Shown here piece after piece: positions 46,600 to 57,870 of a stretch of DNA of 64,000 nt (the first letter of the stretch is position 1; each line of letters starts with the position of its first letter). The DNA comes from Micropterus salmoides (Eukaryota > Chordata > Actinopteri > Centrarchiformes > Centrarchidae). The stretch lies in the NCBI RefSeq assembly GCF_014851395.1, contig NW_024040485.1, positions 4,417,385 to 4,481,384 on the forward strand, given 5' to 3'. Made by a program: the position numbers and the translations under genes. The notes under the pieces are model-generated. The model did no database searches. It was not told the origin of the DNA and saw only the letters and a program-made list of their open reading frames with translations.

Positions 46600-47160
46600 A
46601 GATCCTAGGTCGCACTTGCGAGCTGGATCCCGAGAAGGAGCCCGACATATCCAAGAGACAGAACCGCACAAACGGGCACAGTAAGGGCCAAGATGCCATT
46701 GTGCAGATCTCTTCGACACACACCCCGCTGAAAAAGGGTCGTAGACACTTCCACACTTCTGAGTGGAATGTGCATGCACCGCCAAGGGTGGGTCTGTTCC
46801 CGTCCGTGTCCAGGCTTGGGAGATTCACTCACAAAGCCAGCTGGCCAGGCTCTTCTTGGACAGGGTTTTACTGACTGCACTATCACTGAAACAGATGAAC
46901 AGCTGACCAGTGCATCGAATGGGGGCTGTGTGCTCTACATAGGACGTTAGCCTAGCACACATGGACACAACAGATGCACTCTCACCCCCCTGCACCCTAA
47001 GTGGGGTAGGGGGGTTGAAAGCATCCAGTTTTATTGTCCTGGACCTGAACATTCTCCTTATGTTCTTAAGAACAAAGGTGTGTTGTCTCAATCTGGCTGC
47101 AATGTGGACACCAAGAACTAGCATGCAGCTGGGGTGAACCGACAGGCACACAGCTCACTC
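46600..47160 (-). pseudogene. DIRS tyrosine recombinase remnant
   Basis: Minus-strand frames give LTSYVEHTAPIRCTGQLFIC with LSKKSLASWLCE, then HSEVW or HSTQ in neighbouring frames, and MASWPLLCPFVRFCLLDM at the C-terminus. The family has HSTR and ASW-x(3,4)-FVRFY; here the presumed catalytic Tyr is Cys (codon at 46658-46660) and Arg of HSTR reads Gln. Frames are shifted, so the enzyme is inactive. Confidence 0.8.
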
Positions 47161-47499
47161 ACCTTCTTAGCAGAGGTGAGAGCAAAGCGCAGGGCTGTTC
47201 AAGAGATAGCAGGACTGCTCCAGGGGCTCATAAGGTGCAGATATTAGAGCCACCAACACAAGCAGCAAGTCCTACTGAGGCGCTGAGAGACACGACACTG
47301 GTCGCTGTCTTCTCACACCCTGCAGAAAGCGCATCACGAGGTGGTGGGTGAAGACTGTTCTGTCACCAAACCCCCTGTGACAGGAGAGATAGCTGCAGCG
47401 CGACAGCCCGTTCTCCATCAGACCTTGCAGGAAAGAGAAAACGGATCCCACCGAACAGGTAGGCAGATCCGTCTCCCTCTCAATGCATCAACGCTGAAA

Positions 47500-47960
47500 G
47501 CCCAACCACTTAGCTTTACAGCAAGACGTGGTGGAGACTGCCCGCTGCTTGGATGGTCTGTGCGACCTCAGCAGATAGACCAGCCTGAGTCTGCTTCTCC
47601 ACAATATTAAGAGAAAAACCTAGAGAGACTGGTCCAACACCAGCATTGTGCATATGAAGCCTCACCCTTGAGACAGAGCCCCCTAGACCAGAGGTACAGG
47701 CCAGGGCTCTGTCACTGTAGGCTTCATCACTTCTACCAGAATGACGAACAATCATTCCCGCCTCACCTAACTGGAGGGATGAGATGGCGTGAGGGGGAAC
47801 ACAAACAGCAGCCCTTCTGGCAATGGCGTGTGTAACGCGTTCATCCCCAAGGGTGGGCTGTTCTGTGGCTGAATTGAGAACCAGGCAGTGGGTGTTGGCA
47901 AACAGATCCACCTCCGCTCTCCCGAAGCGAGCTCAGATCTGCTGAACCACATTGTTGTGC
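47500..47960 (-). pseudogene. DIRS RNase H / linker remnant
   Basis: Two shifted minus-strand frames share the pattern VDLFANTHCLVLNSATEQPT and PPLGMNALHTPLPEGLLFVF, like the VDLFA...PLGVDALAHPWP...LLYAFPP block found after the RT in DIRS elements. It is broken by frameshifts. Confidence 0.7.
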
Positions 47961-48039
47961 AGTCTCCACCCGCTCGGTTGGGGGCCAGCCCTCAACATGA
48001 GGTCAGCCACTGCCTCAGCTCTCCTCTGGGAGCCACAAC

Positions 48040-48830
48040 ACTCACTGCACTCTCCTGGCAGGTCCTGCCACATCCAGTGAGAGACTCATATATGACACCC
48101 TGCCGAGCAGCACACACGCTGCCAAACAGTGAGAGACCCCCAGAATCGCAGGTCCTTCTGCACTAGAGTTGAAAGCGGGGGGGCTGGGGGGGTCACCATG
48201 CATCACCTTTGCCTCTTGAGGTCCAGATGCAGGCTGGCAAACCAACATTGTAGCCGTCGCATGTGCAGCAAGCCCAGAGGGACCACCGGATGGACTACTG
48301 CCCTGAGGCCCAACAGCAGCTGTCCTGCTGCAGCCTGTGGACCACCAAGCGACGCGCACAGATATGCTCTTGGAGTGTTGTAGTTGAGCAGAATCCCAAG
48401 ATAGTTCGCTGCAGCGGCTGGGGGGAGCTCTCTTCCCAATTGATCGCAACCCCAGGCTGTTGAGGTGCAAAATCAGGGCTGTGTGGAGATCACTCAACGC
48501 TTCAATCTCTCCATGACCATGAGGTCTTGAGTAGAAAGGAACTTTCATGCCCTTCTCGCACAACGCTTGCAGTGTGATGCATCTACTGAGCGTGTGGGGG
48601 GCGAGCGAGTAGTTGATGGGGAGCTTAATGTATTTGTAAGCCACCCCCTGAGAGGAGAAGCCTAGAAATTCCCTGTTACTATGTCACGTCGACATGAAAT
48701 AGGCATCTTTCAGGTCGATGATGGCGGTGAACCAGTTGCTAGGCTGCACTGTCTCCAGCATTTTCCTGATCATCAGCATGTGGAAATGCCCTCTTGTCCA
48801 TTATGCTGGTTCAGGTGGCTGAGTTACGGG
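48040..48830 (-). pseudogene. DIRS reverse transcriptase remnant
   Basis: On the minus strand: MLETVQPSNWFTAIIDLKDA with YFMST (RT motif with the first catalytic Asp) at about 48760-48680, then YKYIKLPINYSLAPHTLSRC, LNSLGL, and downstream PLGLLHMRRLQCWFASLHLD. The usual Y-x-DD box after LAPxTFxxC is replaced by PFYSRPHGHG, so the active site is gone. The coverage and order fit DIRS RT. Confidence 0.85.
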
Positions 48831-49789
48831 CTATAGTGTCCCTGAACGCACCAGGGTCGGTTGCTCCCTGGTGTCTTTGAACGCACCACAGCTGTTCCAC
48901 AGTACAGTGTCACTGTAAGTGCGTCATCAGTGGAGCAGTGGAGCAGTCAATACAGCTGCCGAGTGAAGCCGAAACAGGACAGGGCATCCCCCTCTCCACT
49001 GCAGCGAGCTGCTGCTGGGAAAATGAGCCGCAAAAAAAAAAAAGCCACAGGCCGCACCGCTGGAAGAGACGTGTTGTCTGGTTGCGTCTTTCCGGCTATA
49101 TCTGACCTAGATTGACGTTAGCTCAACTCATTCCGTCGCAGCTAGTCAGCTAAACGCTGCGCTGGTTCGGTTGAGCATATGGCGACAATGTGGTTATGTG
49201 TTTTAGGAACACACACACACTGTCAGTGAGCTAGCAGTGTTCCCGTGGATACTGTCATGAGTGCACAGGGAACGCAGAGTTAGCTTGCATACTGCATTGT
49301 GTCACCGTCATGGCAGCAGCCCTTCATTTGGCTGCCAGGCTATGTAGACGACCCGTGGCTATAGCGGACTAGCCTAGCTGCGCTGTGACCGCTCGGCGAA
49401 AGAGATGTTGGCAGGGCGGCGTGTCTGTTTATGTAACAGGCTTTCACCACCGGTGAGCTAGCAACGCGCCTGTGCGAGTCCTCGTTGGCGTGCTGGGAAT
49501 GCAGAGCTACATTAGACTGCTGCATTGCCCAGTTTCCACAGTAAGAACAGCTCGTTTCTCAGCTGTCACGTCATGGAAGCAGACCATTATGGCTGCGCAG
49601 ACTCGGCAGTCAGACTAGCGAAGTGGACCCCCCCGGGCCTCACCCACCGTCTCACTCAGTTCTGACCGGGAGATCGGCGTGGGCCGCGGGGCGAACCGTT
49701 AGCTTAGCGTCGGTGAGCGCAGCGGCGCGTTCAACACGGCTAGCTCAATGAGATGGGGTTGGTGGTGGAGAATTAGCACTTCTAAGAAT

Positions 49790-50075
49790 GTAATGTGTTT
49801 CTACTAAACAGTTTACATTCACAAGCATCACCACAGTTTACACACAAGCAGCACAACCACAACAATGGCTTCATGAACACAAGGCCGCAGGGCGAACGCT
49901 TAGCCTCACCCCAGGAGTTAACGTTAGCTCTTTGATGAGAGAAGTTAACTTAGCTCTTTGAGGAATGTAATTAACATGTTTTACTCAAAACTGTTTCCAC
50001 ATTCTCAAAAGCCTTACCATACTTTTACACAAGTAGCACATGTAAAACAATGGCATCTTGAACACCAGAGGGGGG
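49790..50075 (-). repeat. Imperfect tandem duplication in the DIRS 5' region
   Basis: The segment aatgtaatgtgtttctacta ... acacaagcagcac ... acaatggcttcatgaacac (49790-49880) recurs as aatgtaattaacatgtttta ... acacaagtagcac ... acaatggcatcttgaacacc (49967-50070). Confidence 0.7.
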
Positions 50076-50290
50076 ATTGTGGCAGCGTCAGCAGGCCTCT
50101 CTCCCTCCATAACGGTCACTTGGCAAGTCGCTCCCTTCCCCAGCCGCAGGTCGTCTGGCAGGGGGGGGGGGCCTGGACTCGTCCGGGCAGGACATGGGTC
50201 ATCATCACCTCGCCCGGGTACAAAGATTATTATCTAGAAGTGGCGACTCCATCCGTGGAGGTGGTGAATTCAGTGAGCAGTTCGCCGTTT

Positions 50291-50477
50291 GCTGAAGAAA
50301 ACAGGATGCTGAGGCAGTAGGTAAACTGCTATTTATACGTCACGCACGTATCGGTAGCGATGTCCTATTGGTCGGCTATGTGCATGATGAAATTTTAGTG
50401 GGCAAGTGTGTGCGTGTGATTGGAGGAGGTAGTACCCATAGAGTCCAGTAGAGGGCGGAGCCTGTGTGAGATAGAAC
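50291..50477 (-). repeat. DIRS inverted terminal repeat, + strand right copy (element 5' end)
   Basis: Reverse complement of the left repeat, ending cagtagagggcggagcctg and gagatagaac. The internal part is tacgtcacgcacgtatcggt with tcctattggtcggctatgtg. Confidence 0.88.
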
Positions 50478-50969
50478 TGCAGTTCCTTGAATGGCCACTC
50501 GAGGATGACTCTAAAAGCGAGTCAGTCTCCACGGACCTCCATGTTAAAATGCCCAACTTTACAGCAGAAATAAACATGTTTACAGGCTCGTACAAAACAT
50601 GGTTTTGGTCTCTATAACTAATTTATCGTTTCTACACAGGTTATAAAAATGTACTGTTAATGACAACTATATGGGGGGAGGATTTTTATGTTAAATTATA
50701 GTACCTTTTAAAGTTATGCATAATTAAGTGCCTGGTTGCTTTAATTATCAGGTGTCCTACTCTTTGCCCATTTTTGGATTAACCAGAGTCAGGCACAGCC
50801 AAGATGGGGACAGCCGGAGCCACCACTCTGAGCTTCACAATCGCTCTTCAGAAACCTATTGGGGACGTCAGGGAGACAATGTCCATGTTTTATATATGTC
50901 CATGTCTATGGTAGAAACTAACAAGGCATTAAAGAAGGCAATGTTGACCTTTTGTTCTCAGCAGCTATT

Positions 50970-51270
50970 GGATGGATTGCCATGACATTTTGTATCGATA
51001 TTGGACATATGGTCCCCAGAAGTGATTTTGGTGATCCCCAGACATTTCCTTTAGCCCACAGTTGCTTGAAGTTTTCACTTATGCAGGAATATCTCAATCT
51101 AGTGGATGGACATGGCACAAAATTTGGTGCAAATGTCCATAGTACCTGGACGATGTGTCCTACTGACAATGGCAATCCCCTGACTTTTCCTCTAGCTAGT
51201 GTAGTGCTAATTAGCAAATGTTAGCATGCTAATATTCTAAACTAAAATAGTGAACATGGTAAACATGATA
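50970..51270 (+). repeat. Dispersed fish repeat (ggattgccatgacattt ... gctaattagcaaatgttagc)
   Basis: ttggatggattgccatgaca, gtgatccccagacatttcct, gtgctaattagcaaatgtta and agtgaacatggtaaacat occur in the order known for a very common percomorph repeat. No ends are defined. Confidence 0.65.
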
Positions 51271-51825
51271 AACATAACAAAAGCATCATCTGCACAGGAA
51301 AATCCAATAGTACAAAATACCAAATACCTGCTCAGTGGCAATGTTTTGCGCTTTTTGAATCATCGTTGTTCATTTACTGTAATTATTTTAATTAACATTA
51401 ATAATATGACAGTGTACAGACTTGTGGTGTGGGTGGCACACACCCTTGACCTCCTTATTATCTCTTCTTTATCATGTTGGTGATGTAAATATCCCCGAGT
51501 GCACAGGAGAGTAATGGTTTCTGCTTAGTCACTGAAACACCCAGCTGCTCTCCAGAGTCTCCAAGGACACCATGCTGTTGCCTTGTCTCCTCCACTAATG
51601 AGTGACCTAATGAGTTTAGGACAACTACTGCATGATCAGCGATTTCCCGCCTCTTTTTCTAGACCCTACTTACTGCATTTCAGCTGGACTTTTCTCATGC
51701 ATAAAACCCCATTGCGGTGTTACTCATATTAAGTGTTCGTTTATTTCCATCTGAGACACACAGGTGTAGAAGACCTGCCTGCATGTTCTGATGTGGTTCT
51801 AAAGGTTCTGTGTTTCTGTCTGTAG

Positions 51826-51937
51826 GTTTGACCTGGGAAGATGACACCACTCAGCAGGTTTTGTCCAAGGAGTTATCCAAACTGAGGAGGATTCCCTACA
51901 GGCCACAGCAGAATGCACCTGTCTACACCGGCACCCG
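51826..51937 (+). CDS. ptprn2: ptprn2 luminal exon (end of RESP18-homology domain)
   Basis: A 112-bp exon begins after tctgtctgtag and ends at a relatively weak gtcaga donor. It supplies GLTWEDDTTQQVLSKELSKL, which matches the conserved G-(F/L)-TW-x-DD-x-TQ-x-V-(L/M)-x2-ELS-x-L block that ends the RESP18-homology domain. It continues into a short basic, proline-containing linker (RRIPYRPQQNAPVY). The exon enters in phase 1 and leaves in phase 2, and the ACC-CG split codon is completed as Arg by the next exon. Reading on past the donor gives a stop within four codons, which supports the donor chosen. Confidence 0.88.
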
Positions 51938-53490
51938 GTCAGATGTTTAGCTCTGTATTGTTGTGATCCGTTGAGATCCCACCAAGGTCCAAAAACTGTT
52001 TAAAGGGGTTTCCCTAGTGCTGGGGCAAAGATATTTAAGACTGATGATGATCTGAAGTGTTAGACCAGTCTTATTTCTAATGCACACTGCAATAACAATA
52101 AGCCTTTATTGTTTGTTTTTAATAAAGGCTTATTTCAACCCTAAACACTTAGCCACCGAACTGCCAAGACAAGAACAAGACAAATGATGGCTCTAATTTT
52201 TAATTTGCCTACAATGTTGTGAAGCAAGCGAGAGTTCAGTAACTTATTGGATACAGTATTGAAGATTGATTTTATTTTGTCCAAAGTAAACTATCCTGAG
52301 CCTGACAAGAATTAGAAGTACTGTCCTGAGTCCTGTCACAATAACAAACCACAGCATCTCAGCTCTGCTATAAGACTGCACTTCAATGAGGTTAATTAAT
52401 GTTCCTGGAAGTTTGTTTGTATTGTTATGCTCTTTGCAGAATTTTCCCTATAAGTGTCCTAGAAACTGTTGACTTCTTCCAGAAGAACATTTTCTGCTGG
52501 ACAGAAAGGAGCTGAGCGGTTTATATGGTTACTCAACCATGTATTTTAGTTTGAAAAAAACCTAAAATTCATGTCAAATGAGTCCGACTTAGGATAGTCA
52601 AAGACTATCAAAGAGTCCTTTTGCTGTTTCTGTATAAGAGTTTTTGTTTTGTATTTTTTTTGTTAGTTTAACATGTTGGTTGTTTTGATTAGACCTCTTC
52701 TGTTTTTTGTATTCTAGTCCATCGCATTACTCTCCATGTGGGAGATGATGTAGATGAGAAAGTCTTAAAAGCTCAGCTGTGTAAAAAGCAGGTTTATTGA
52801 CAGGTTGTGGCATTTTTTCCTGCATTAGCCTCTAATCAACAAACAAGACACTTTTCTTGTGCAACTCTGGATGCAGCATTTTTAACCAGTAGACTGTGTT
52901 CAGTGCCTCGTTAATTAAGAACTTGTCTGTTAGAATATGTTTGTATAAGATGATTATGTTAAAGACTGAGAAGAGTAAGGACGATTTATCAATTAGTGAA
53001 ATGATGCTAATGTAAATGATAAAGTGGAGGTTGATACTGACAAAAAGGGTTGAAGTAAGCTGAGGTTGAGAGATGCATAAATGATGATGTACCGGAATTT
53101 TGAAAATAATAGAAATTTTGCACATAGTTATATTCAGTAGTAATGACTTGGTAAAGAGGAATTATCAGGCTGTACTTGGCTCAGAAATACTGATGTGTAC
53201 ACCGATACAGTGATGTGCACTTTTCCTTCCCATCTCCATCTCCTTTTTAAGGCCTCTGCATGTCCAAAAGCATTATGTTTCTGGGTTGTCCATCTGACCT
53301 CTTCTCATGAACGCGATAGCTCAGGAACACCTTAAGAGAATTTCTTAAAATGTGGCACAAACATCCACCATATAGATTGTATGAGTCTGGACAGACATGG
53401 ATGTAACCTGAAACTTGATTGGCTGGCAGAGGCATACAACCACAGGGGGGGCTAATTCTAGATTCCTGTTTTTTTTTTTCTTTCCCTAAG
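51938..53490 (+). other. ptprn2 intron, 1.55 kb
   Basis: Intron with a gtcaga donor and a long T-run acceptor ending ccctaag. It holds the dispersed-repeat piece at about 53285-53440. The remainder is AT-rich sequence without features I can name. Confidence 0.75.
53285..53440 (+). repeat. Dispersed fish repeat (gaacgcgatagctcaggaac ... ggcacaaacatcca)
   Basis: Matches the phrase order 'ctcatgaacgcgatagctca ... aatttcttaaaatgtggcac' of a widespread fish repeat. It lies just before the ptprn2 exon at 53491. Confidence 0.55.
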
Positions 53491-53635
53491 GCCGGCAGCT
53501 GAGGCGATGGACCCAGTAGACCAGAGGGTGAAGCCAGTGGAGGTGGAGCTCAGCAGAAATCTGCAGACATACCTCCAACGTCTCGGCCTCCTTCCCAAAA
53601 CATCATCTGCCTCCAGTCTAAGCACCCAGAGCAAG
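53491..53635 (+). CDS. ptprn2: ptprn2 luminal exon (pro-region, VELSRNLQTYLQRL helix)
   Basis: A 145-bp exon comes after an unusually long T-run and a ccctaag acceptor, and is closed by a canonical gtgagg donor. It enters in phase 2 and leaves in phase 0. The translation runs PAAEAMDPVDQRVKPVEVEL and then SRNLQTYLQRLGLLPKTSS. It corresponds to the family segment with an E-V-x-L-x(2,3)-L-x2-YL-x2-L amphipathic helix in the luminal pro-region. The tail is Ser/Thr rich. An internal ATG exists at 53507, but the upstream in-frame codons are open to the acceptor, so this is an internal exon and not a gene start. Confidence 0.87.
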
Positions 53636-56154
53636 GTGAGGGATTCCTACATGCTACATTGGTCTCTTCTGGGTCTCTGTGGGTTTTCACAATATTTTGG
53701 GTTTTAAGTTTTAAACACATTTCTGCATTGTTGTCTCACATTCATTAGGTGGATCTAACCAGTTTATCCATTTTTAAAACACTTTGTTTTCTGGATGCTT
53801 AATCATTCAGTATTAGAATTGAAGAATTGGAAGATTATAACACTGTTGTATGTTTCCCAGCACACCACCATATTTCAATTAAGTTTCATTCTGAAAACTA
53901 TTCAAACATTTAATGTTTTACACAGAAACATATATTATTATAAACAACAATGTGCAACAACAAAATGATCTTTTTAATAGGTTAAAAGCTTTAGTTTTGA
54001 GTATAGACCCCGGATGTCTAATACAAATATAAAAATAAAATCAAAAGATTTACTATAATTATTCTACGGTGGCTATTGCTGTAATATCTCTTGTTGTATG
54101 TTGCAAATCAGTGAGTGAAGTTTTATTGCAGTATTTTTTATGATTTCTGTATCAATGCAATGGAGTACTTTACATTTTCAGGTATTTAATTGAATGGATT
54201 TACCAAAAATAGACATCCTTAACTGTTTATTTTATTTAATGATTAATTCAATTTACAAAAATTGCCAGTGACACCTCCGGCCTTGACAAACCTAATAAGG
54301 AATGCAATGCCATCATGTCTCTTTACTGTTACCAGCTGCTTATTTGACCTCTCTTGTGCATGCCTACTAATAATGTATACTAAGAAATATGTATTACAAT
54401 ATCTAAGTAAATTAAACACATATGATTGGATCTCGGTAAAGGTCAGTAAACTTTAGGTCCTGTTTCTCTCCCTTTTCAAAGGGGGTAAGAGCAGGTGGGA
54501 CATTAGTTTTTACCCCTTATGTCTGCATGTAACCCCACCCTCCCTTCACATACACCTGCCTCCAAAAAAGAGTGCACATACATACACATGCAGTACACAA
54601 TTACAGACACTCAAACAAGTAGCCAGTCACATAAAAACTCACACAAAGACACAAACACACACACCTTCACAACGGGGACTCTGGTGTCATCCTTCACTGT
54701 CACCCCACTCTCGCTTCTCCGTCCTAACTGATGGCTTCTCCCAGCGTGACCGTTATGAGCGAAATAATACCAGCCGAGAGTTCAGGAGTTCGCTCCTCTA
54801 ATTAATAACTCTCCACGTGACTGGTTCCTCCGGCTGAATGGCGGAGGCCTTTCTCCTGCTGGGGGATTGTACCAAAGGCTCAAAGAGTACGATGGCGTGG
54901 AGCCTGCAGGCGTCGCTCAGGGCTCGTGGCCCGTGGCATTTTCTATCAGGTTAACGTTTGGTGGAACCGAAAACGAGCAGGAAGACTGAAGGGGTCCTGG
55001 AGGGCATGAGTGGAATAAACTGCATTAACTGCGTGACATAGATGAATAAAGAGACCGGCAGTGACAAATACCAGAAGGGGCCTCGCACATACAAATCATA
55101 AAGAAGTATGAATACTGGAAGGAACTCAACTGTTTGTATTGTTATGATAATTTTACCGTTAGACAGGCTTGTACCATTTCTGTGCTCATACAGTAGGTGG
55201 GCGTTAATGGAGCCGGCAGTGACTCTTTGCTTTTGTTGTAGCTGATGGATCTGTTAATATAATTGCATAAATAGTTTAATAACTTGTTTTTAAAATAAAT
55301 CAGCTTTATTTTAATGTCAATAATCATTTTGTTTAAATGTTGGATTGAAGTAAGAAGGAACTTAAACACAGGGTATAAATTGTGCTATATAAATAAAACT
55401 TGCAGTGTGGTATTTTTTGTAAGATTTTTGTAACACGTTTTGACAAGTATATGAGGCATTGCATGATGATCTGGACTGACTGCATTGGATTGGCAGTCCT
55501 GTGGCAATGAAGCAAAAACACATCATATGTAGTGCAGAGTACAGAGAAGCTGCTCAGGCAGGATGCATTTTACCTCAGAGACGTGCTCTTTTGCATTCAC
55601 ATGCACAGCCATATCCCTGCTCATTATTTCAGGATAGTGTTTCAAACTGAGATGGACAAAGAGCAGATGGAATGTTTGTCTTGTTCCCAGAATTTGCATA
55701 AAGTATAATTTTGTCGCACACACCTACACACTTGCTTTTTGCTTTTGGTATTTTTATTATATTTATGCCTTTATCAGACAGTAGAGAGATTACTGCAAAC
55801 GAGGGGAGAGAGAGAGCGAGATTGCAACTTATAGTCTGCATCTTAAGCCCCTTGGTCACCAGGACACAACACAACAACACAAAATTAATATTTTTATTGA
55901 ATGATTATTGTGAAAGGTTAAATTTGCTTTTGAACATTCTTGTTGTTCCATTTCATTTATTTGGCAGACACTTTTCTCCAAAGCAACTCACATGTTTAAG
56001 TTTATGTCTGAATTGATGCATTTCTACAGCTTAACGAGGTATTGTTTGTTTTTCTTTCCATTGCGGTTTCTATTGTCTCCCTCCCTCCAGTTATGTTTAC
56101 TGTTTGGGTTCCGAATGGCTACGTGAATATATGTACTTTTCTTGATTCTTTCAG
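53636..56154 (+). other. ptprn2 intron, 2.5 kb
   Basis: Intron with a gtgagg donor and ctttcag acceptor. The AT-rich left half shows nothing. At 54600-54670 there is a CA-rich stretch. The segment 54700-55030 is GC-richer, non-repetitive and free of long reading frames, a possible conserved noncoding element. Confidence 0.72.
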
Positions 56155-56545
56155 AGTGACCGTTTCCAGTCAGGCGTACCTGCAGACCTTTATCGCTCCA
56201 AGGCCCAGACTTCGGCTCAGAGGTCGTCTCCCTCCAGCTTTTCTCCCCTTTCATCTTTCTTACCTCTACAGAAGCAGAGACCTCCAGGTGACCAGCTCCT
56301 CGCCACACAGGCTGAGGGTGACCTTCTCCTTGGTGCCCTGAGGCAGTACCTCTCCGAGCATCTCTCCCTGCACCGTGGTGGGGTGAGCCCCGAGGGGCAG
56401 GAGGCCCCCTCATCCCGCCTGAGGCCCTTCTACAACAACGGAATAGAAAATTCTGGGCTCAAAAAGGAAACGGCGAAATCCAGGCTTCTAAAATTGGGGA
56501 GAACTCAAGGGGCTTCAGTCAAGGACCCACTAACGTCTGTTGATG
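56155..56545 (+). CDS. ptprn2: ptprn2 luminal exon (large divergent pro-region exon)
   Basis: A 391-bp exon after gattctttcag ends at a strong gtatgt donor, phase 0 in and phase 1 out. It encodes about 130 residues: a Ser/Pro/Gln-rich stretch (RSSPSSFSPLSSFLPL), then DQLLATQAEGDLLLGALRQY with LSEHLSLHRGG, and a basic tail with KKETAKSRLLKLGR. The middle part resembles the Y-L-L/AL-x-AY segment of the vertebrate PTPRN2 pro-region, but overall this is the least conserved exon. That is expected, because this region of the ectodomain evolves fast and is removed by proteolysis in the granule. The assignment rests on phase continuity and position between clearly recognisable exons. Confidence 0.82.
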
Positions 56546-57149
56546 GTATGTGTTTTAAGGTGCAACATGATAGCTATTAACATTAGAAAATCAGCGTCAC
56601 ATTTATACTGACACCTAGAGCTTTGCTTTAGTTCAGGCAGGACATGTCATTCACTTTCAAGGCTACAACACCTTTCAATAATCACATACAAACACACCAT
56701 TCACATTGGTTTAGTCAAGACCTCGAGTATCTTCTGGATAAGGATATATCATTATTTGCGTGATGGAAAACATAAACATAGTCTTATTACAAGGTTCATT
56801 TAATAGCTGTTCTGGAGCTTTCAATCATGTCATATAGTCTTTCCTCATTTTCAATTGTGGATGTTAAAATAAAAATTTTTCTGAGCATTTAAAATTTTCA
56901 ACTGATTTTCTTGCGGTTTGAGGGCAGCTGGAAACACATCATCTTTAAAGCTGATATGGCCAACTTCTTAGCAAAGAGTTGTGTATTTGTCCGTCCAATG
57001 AAGTCACTCAATATTCATTCTGTTTAGCTCTATTTTTGGTCTCTACCAGCTCCTGAGGAGAAGTATCTGGCACTTTAGCTGCTAAATGCTCCGTTGACCA
57101 TGTTTGGTGCTGAGCAGGTGGTGTATTGTGGGTTTTTAACAGAGGTGGG

Positions 57150-57330
57150 ACCAAGTCATCGTTTTAAGAAGTCACAAGTAAGTCTCAAGTCTTTGCACTC
57201 AAGTCCCAAGTCGAGTCCCAAGTACAGACGGATCATGATGAGCAAGTCCGAGTCAAGTCTCAAGTCAAGACCAACAAGTCCTAAGTCAAGTCTAAGTCCT
57301 AAACTTTGAGTTTCGAGTCCTAAACAAGTC
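57150..57330 (+). repeat. AAGTC/GAGTC minisatellite-like array
   Basis: About twenty CAAGTC-type units separated by 3-10 bases (caagtctcaagtcaagacca, gtcctaagtcaagtctaag). They produce a spurious Ser/Lys-rich reading frame. Confidence 0.85.
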
Positions 57331-57721
57331 ATACTGCACTCTTCACCAAATTTAAAACCATTTCAGTTCAATTCAAGTTAAAAATAAAAAAATGTTTTAT
57401 AATTTCATGAATTAAATTCAATGTTCATGCAGGGCTGCTAATTATTTTGGTCAATATATTTGATCACAATTATTTAACCGGATTACTCATTGACTAAGGA
57501 AACATTAATCTATTGAACTTTTAAAATGCAATCATTTCTTTTTAAAAACTATTAGATATGCATTACTCCAAAATCCCAAATAGCCCATGAAATAATAATT
57601 CAACATTATTAACTTTAGCAGCGCAGTGTTTCCCCCAAGTTGACAGCTTTGGGGGACGGATGGGTCACTGAGGAGGCTCTGTGTGTGTGTTAGTGTGTGT
57701 GTATGCAACCAATCTCATCTC

Positions 57722-57815
57722 AGGTTTAGGCACTAACTTCTGAGATGTTTGAGGTTAGGTTAAGTTGCCTCGGGGGGCTGTCAACTCCTTAAACACAAAC
57801 ATCGCTAGCTTTCTA
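57722..57815 (+). repeat. Dispersed 'GGGCTGTCAAC..CCTTAAACACAAAC' repeat copy
   Basis: Third copy of the repeat seen at 9988-10095 and 33738-33826. Confidence 0.65.
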
Positions 57816-57870
57816 GCTACTTAACGACCGGATGCACTACTAGCATTTCCGATCACCCTAGGGCGTCATA

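Larger units (their letters stand above)
46057..50477 (-). mobile_element. Near full-length, inactive DIRS-type retrotransposon
   Basis: 4.4 kb bounded by inverted terminal repeats of about 185 bp. On the minus strand the order is: 5' repeat, gag-like region, reverse transcriptase, RNase H-like region, tyrosine recombinase, an internal complementary region, 3' repeat. This is the layout of DIRS1 retrotransposons, which integrate through a tyrosine recombinase and make no target duplication; none is seen here. Stops, frameshifts and lost catalytic residues show that it is dead. It lies in the ptprn2 intron in antisense orientation. Confidence 0.9.
33001..51825 (+). other. ptprn2 intron, 18.8 kb, hosts the TRIM gene and a DIRS element
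   Basis: Intron bounded by gtacaa and gtctgtag. Besides the TRIM gene it carries a Tc1-type fragment, an LTR-like A-rich tract, a C-rich retroelement-like tract, a hAT MITE, a TTAA-type element and a near full-length DIRS relic, each listed separately. Regions with no assignment are 39240-41100, 42170-44270 and 45170-46050. They have no coding signal, though 41100-41310 and 43140-43590 look like unique, possibly conserved sequence. Confidence 0.7.

Noticed and set aside
48042..48644. 200-residue open frame as a host gene
   Set aside because: It is a shifted remnant of the DIRS reverse transcriptase, inside inverted terminal repeats and with lost active-site residues.
57094..57309. Ser/Lys-rich small protein
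   Set aside because: It is produced by the AAGTC array at the end of a transposon and has no codon-level support.
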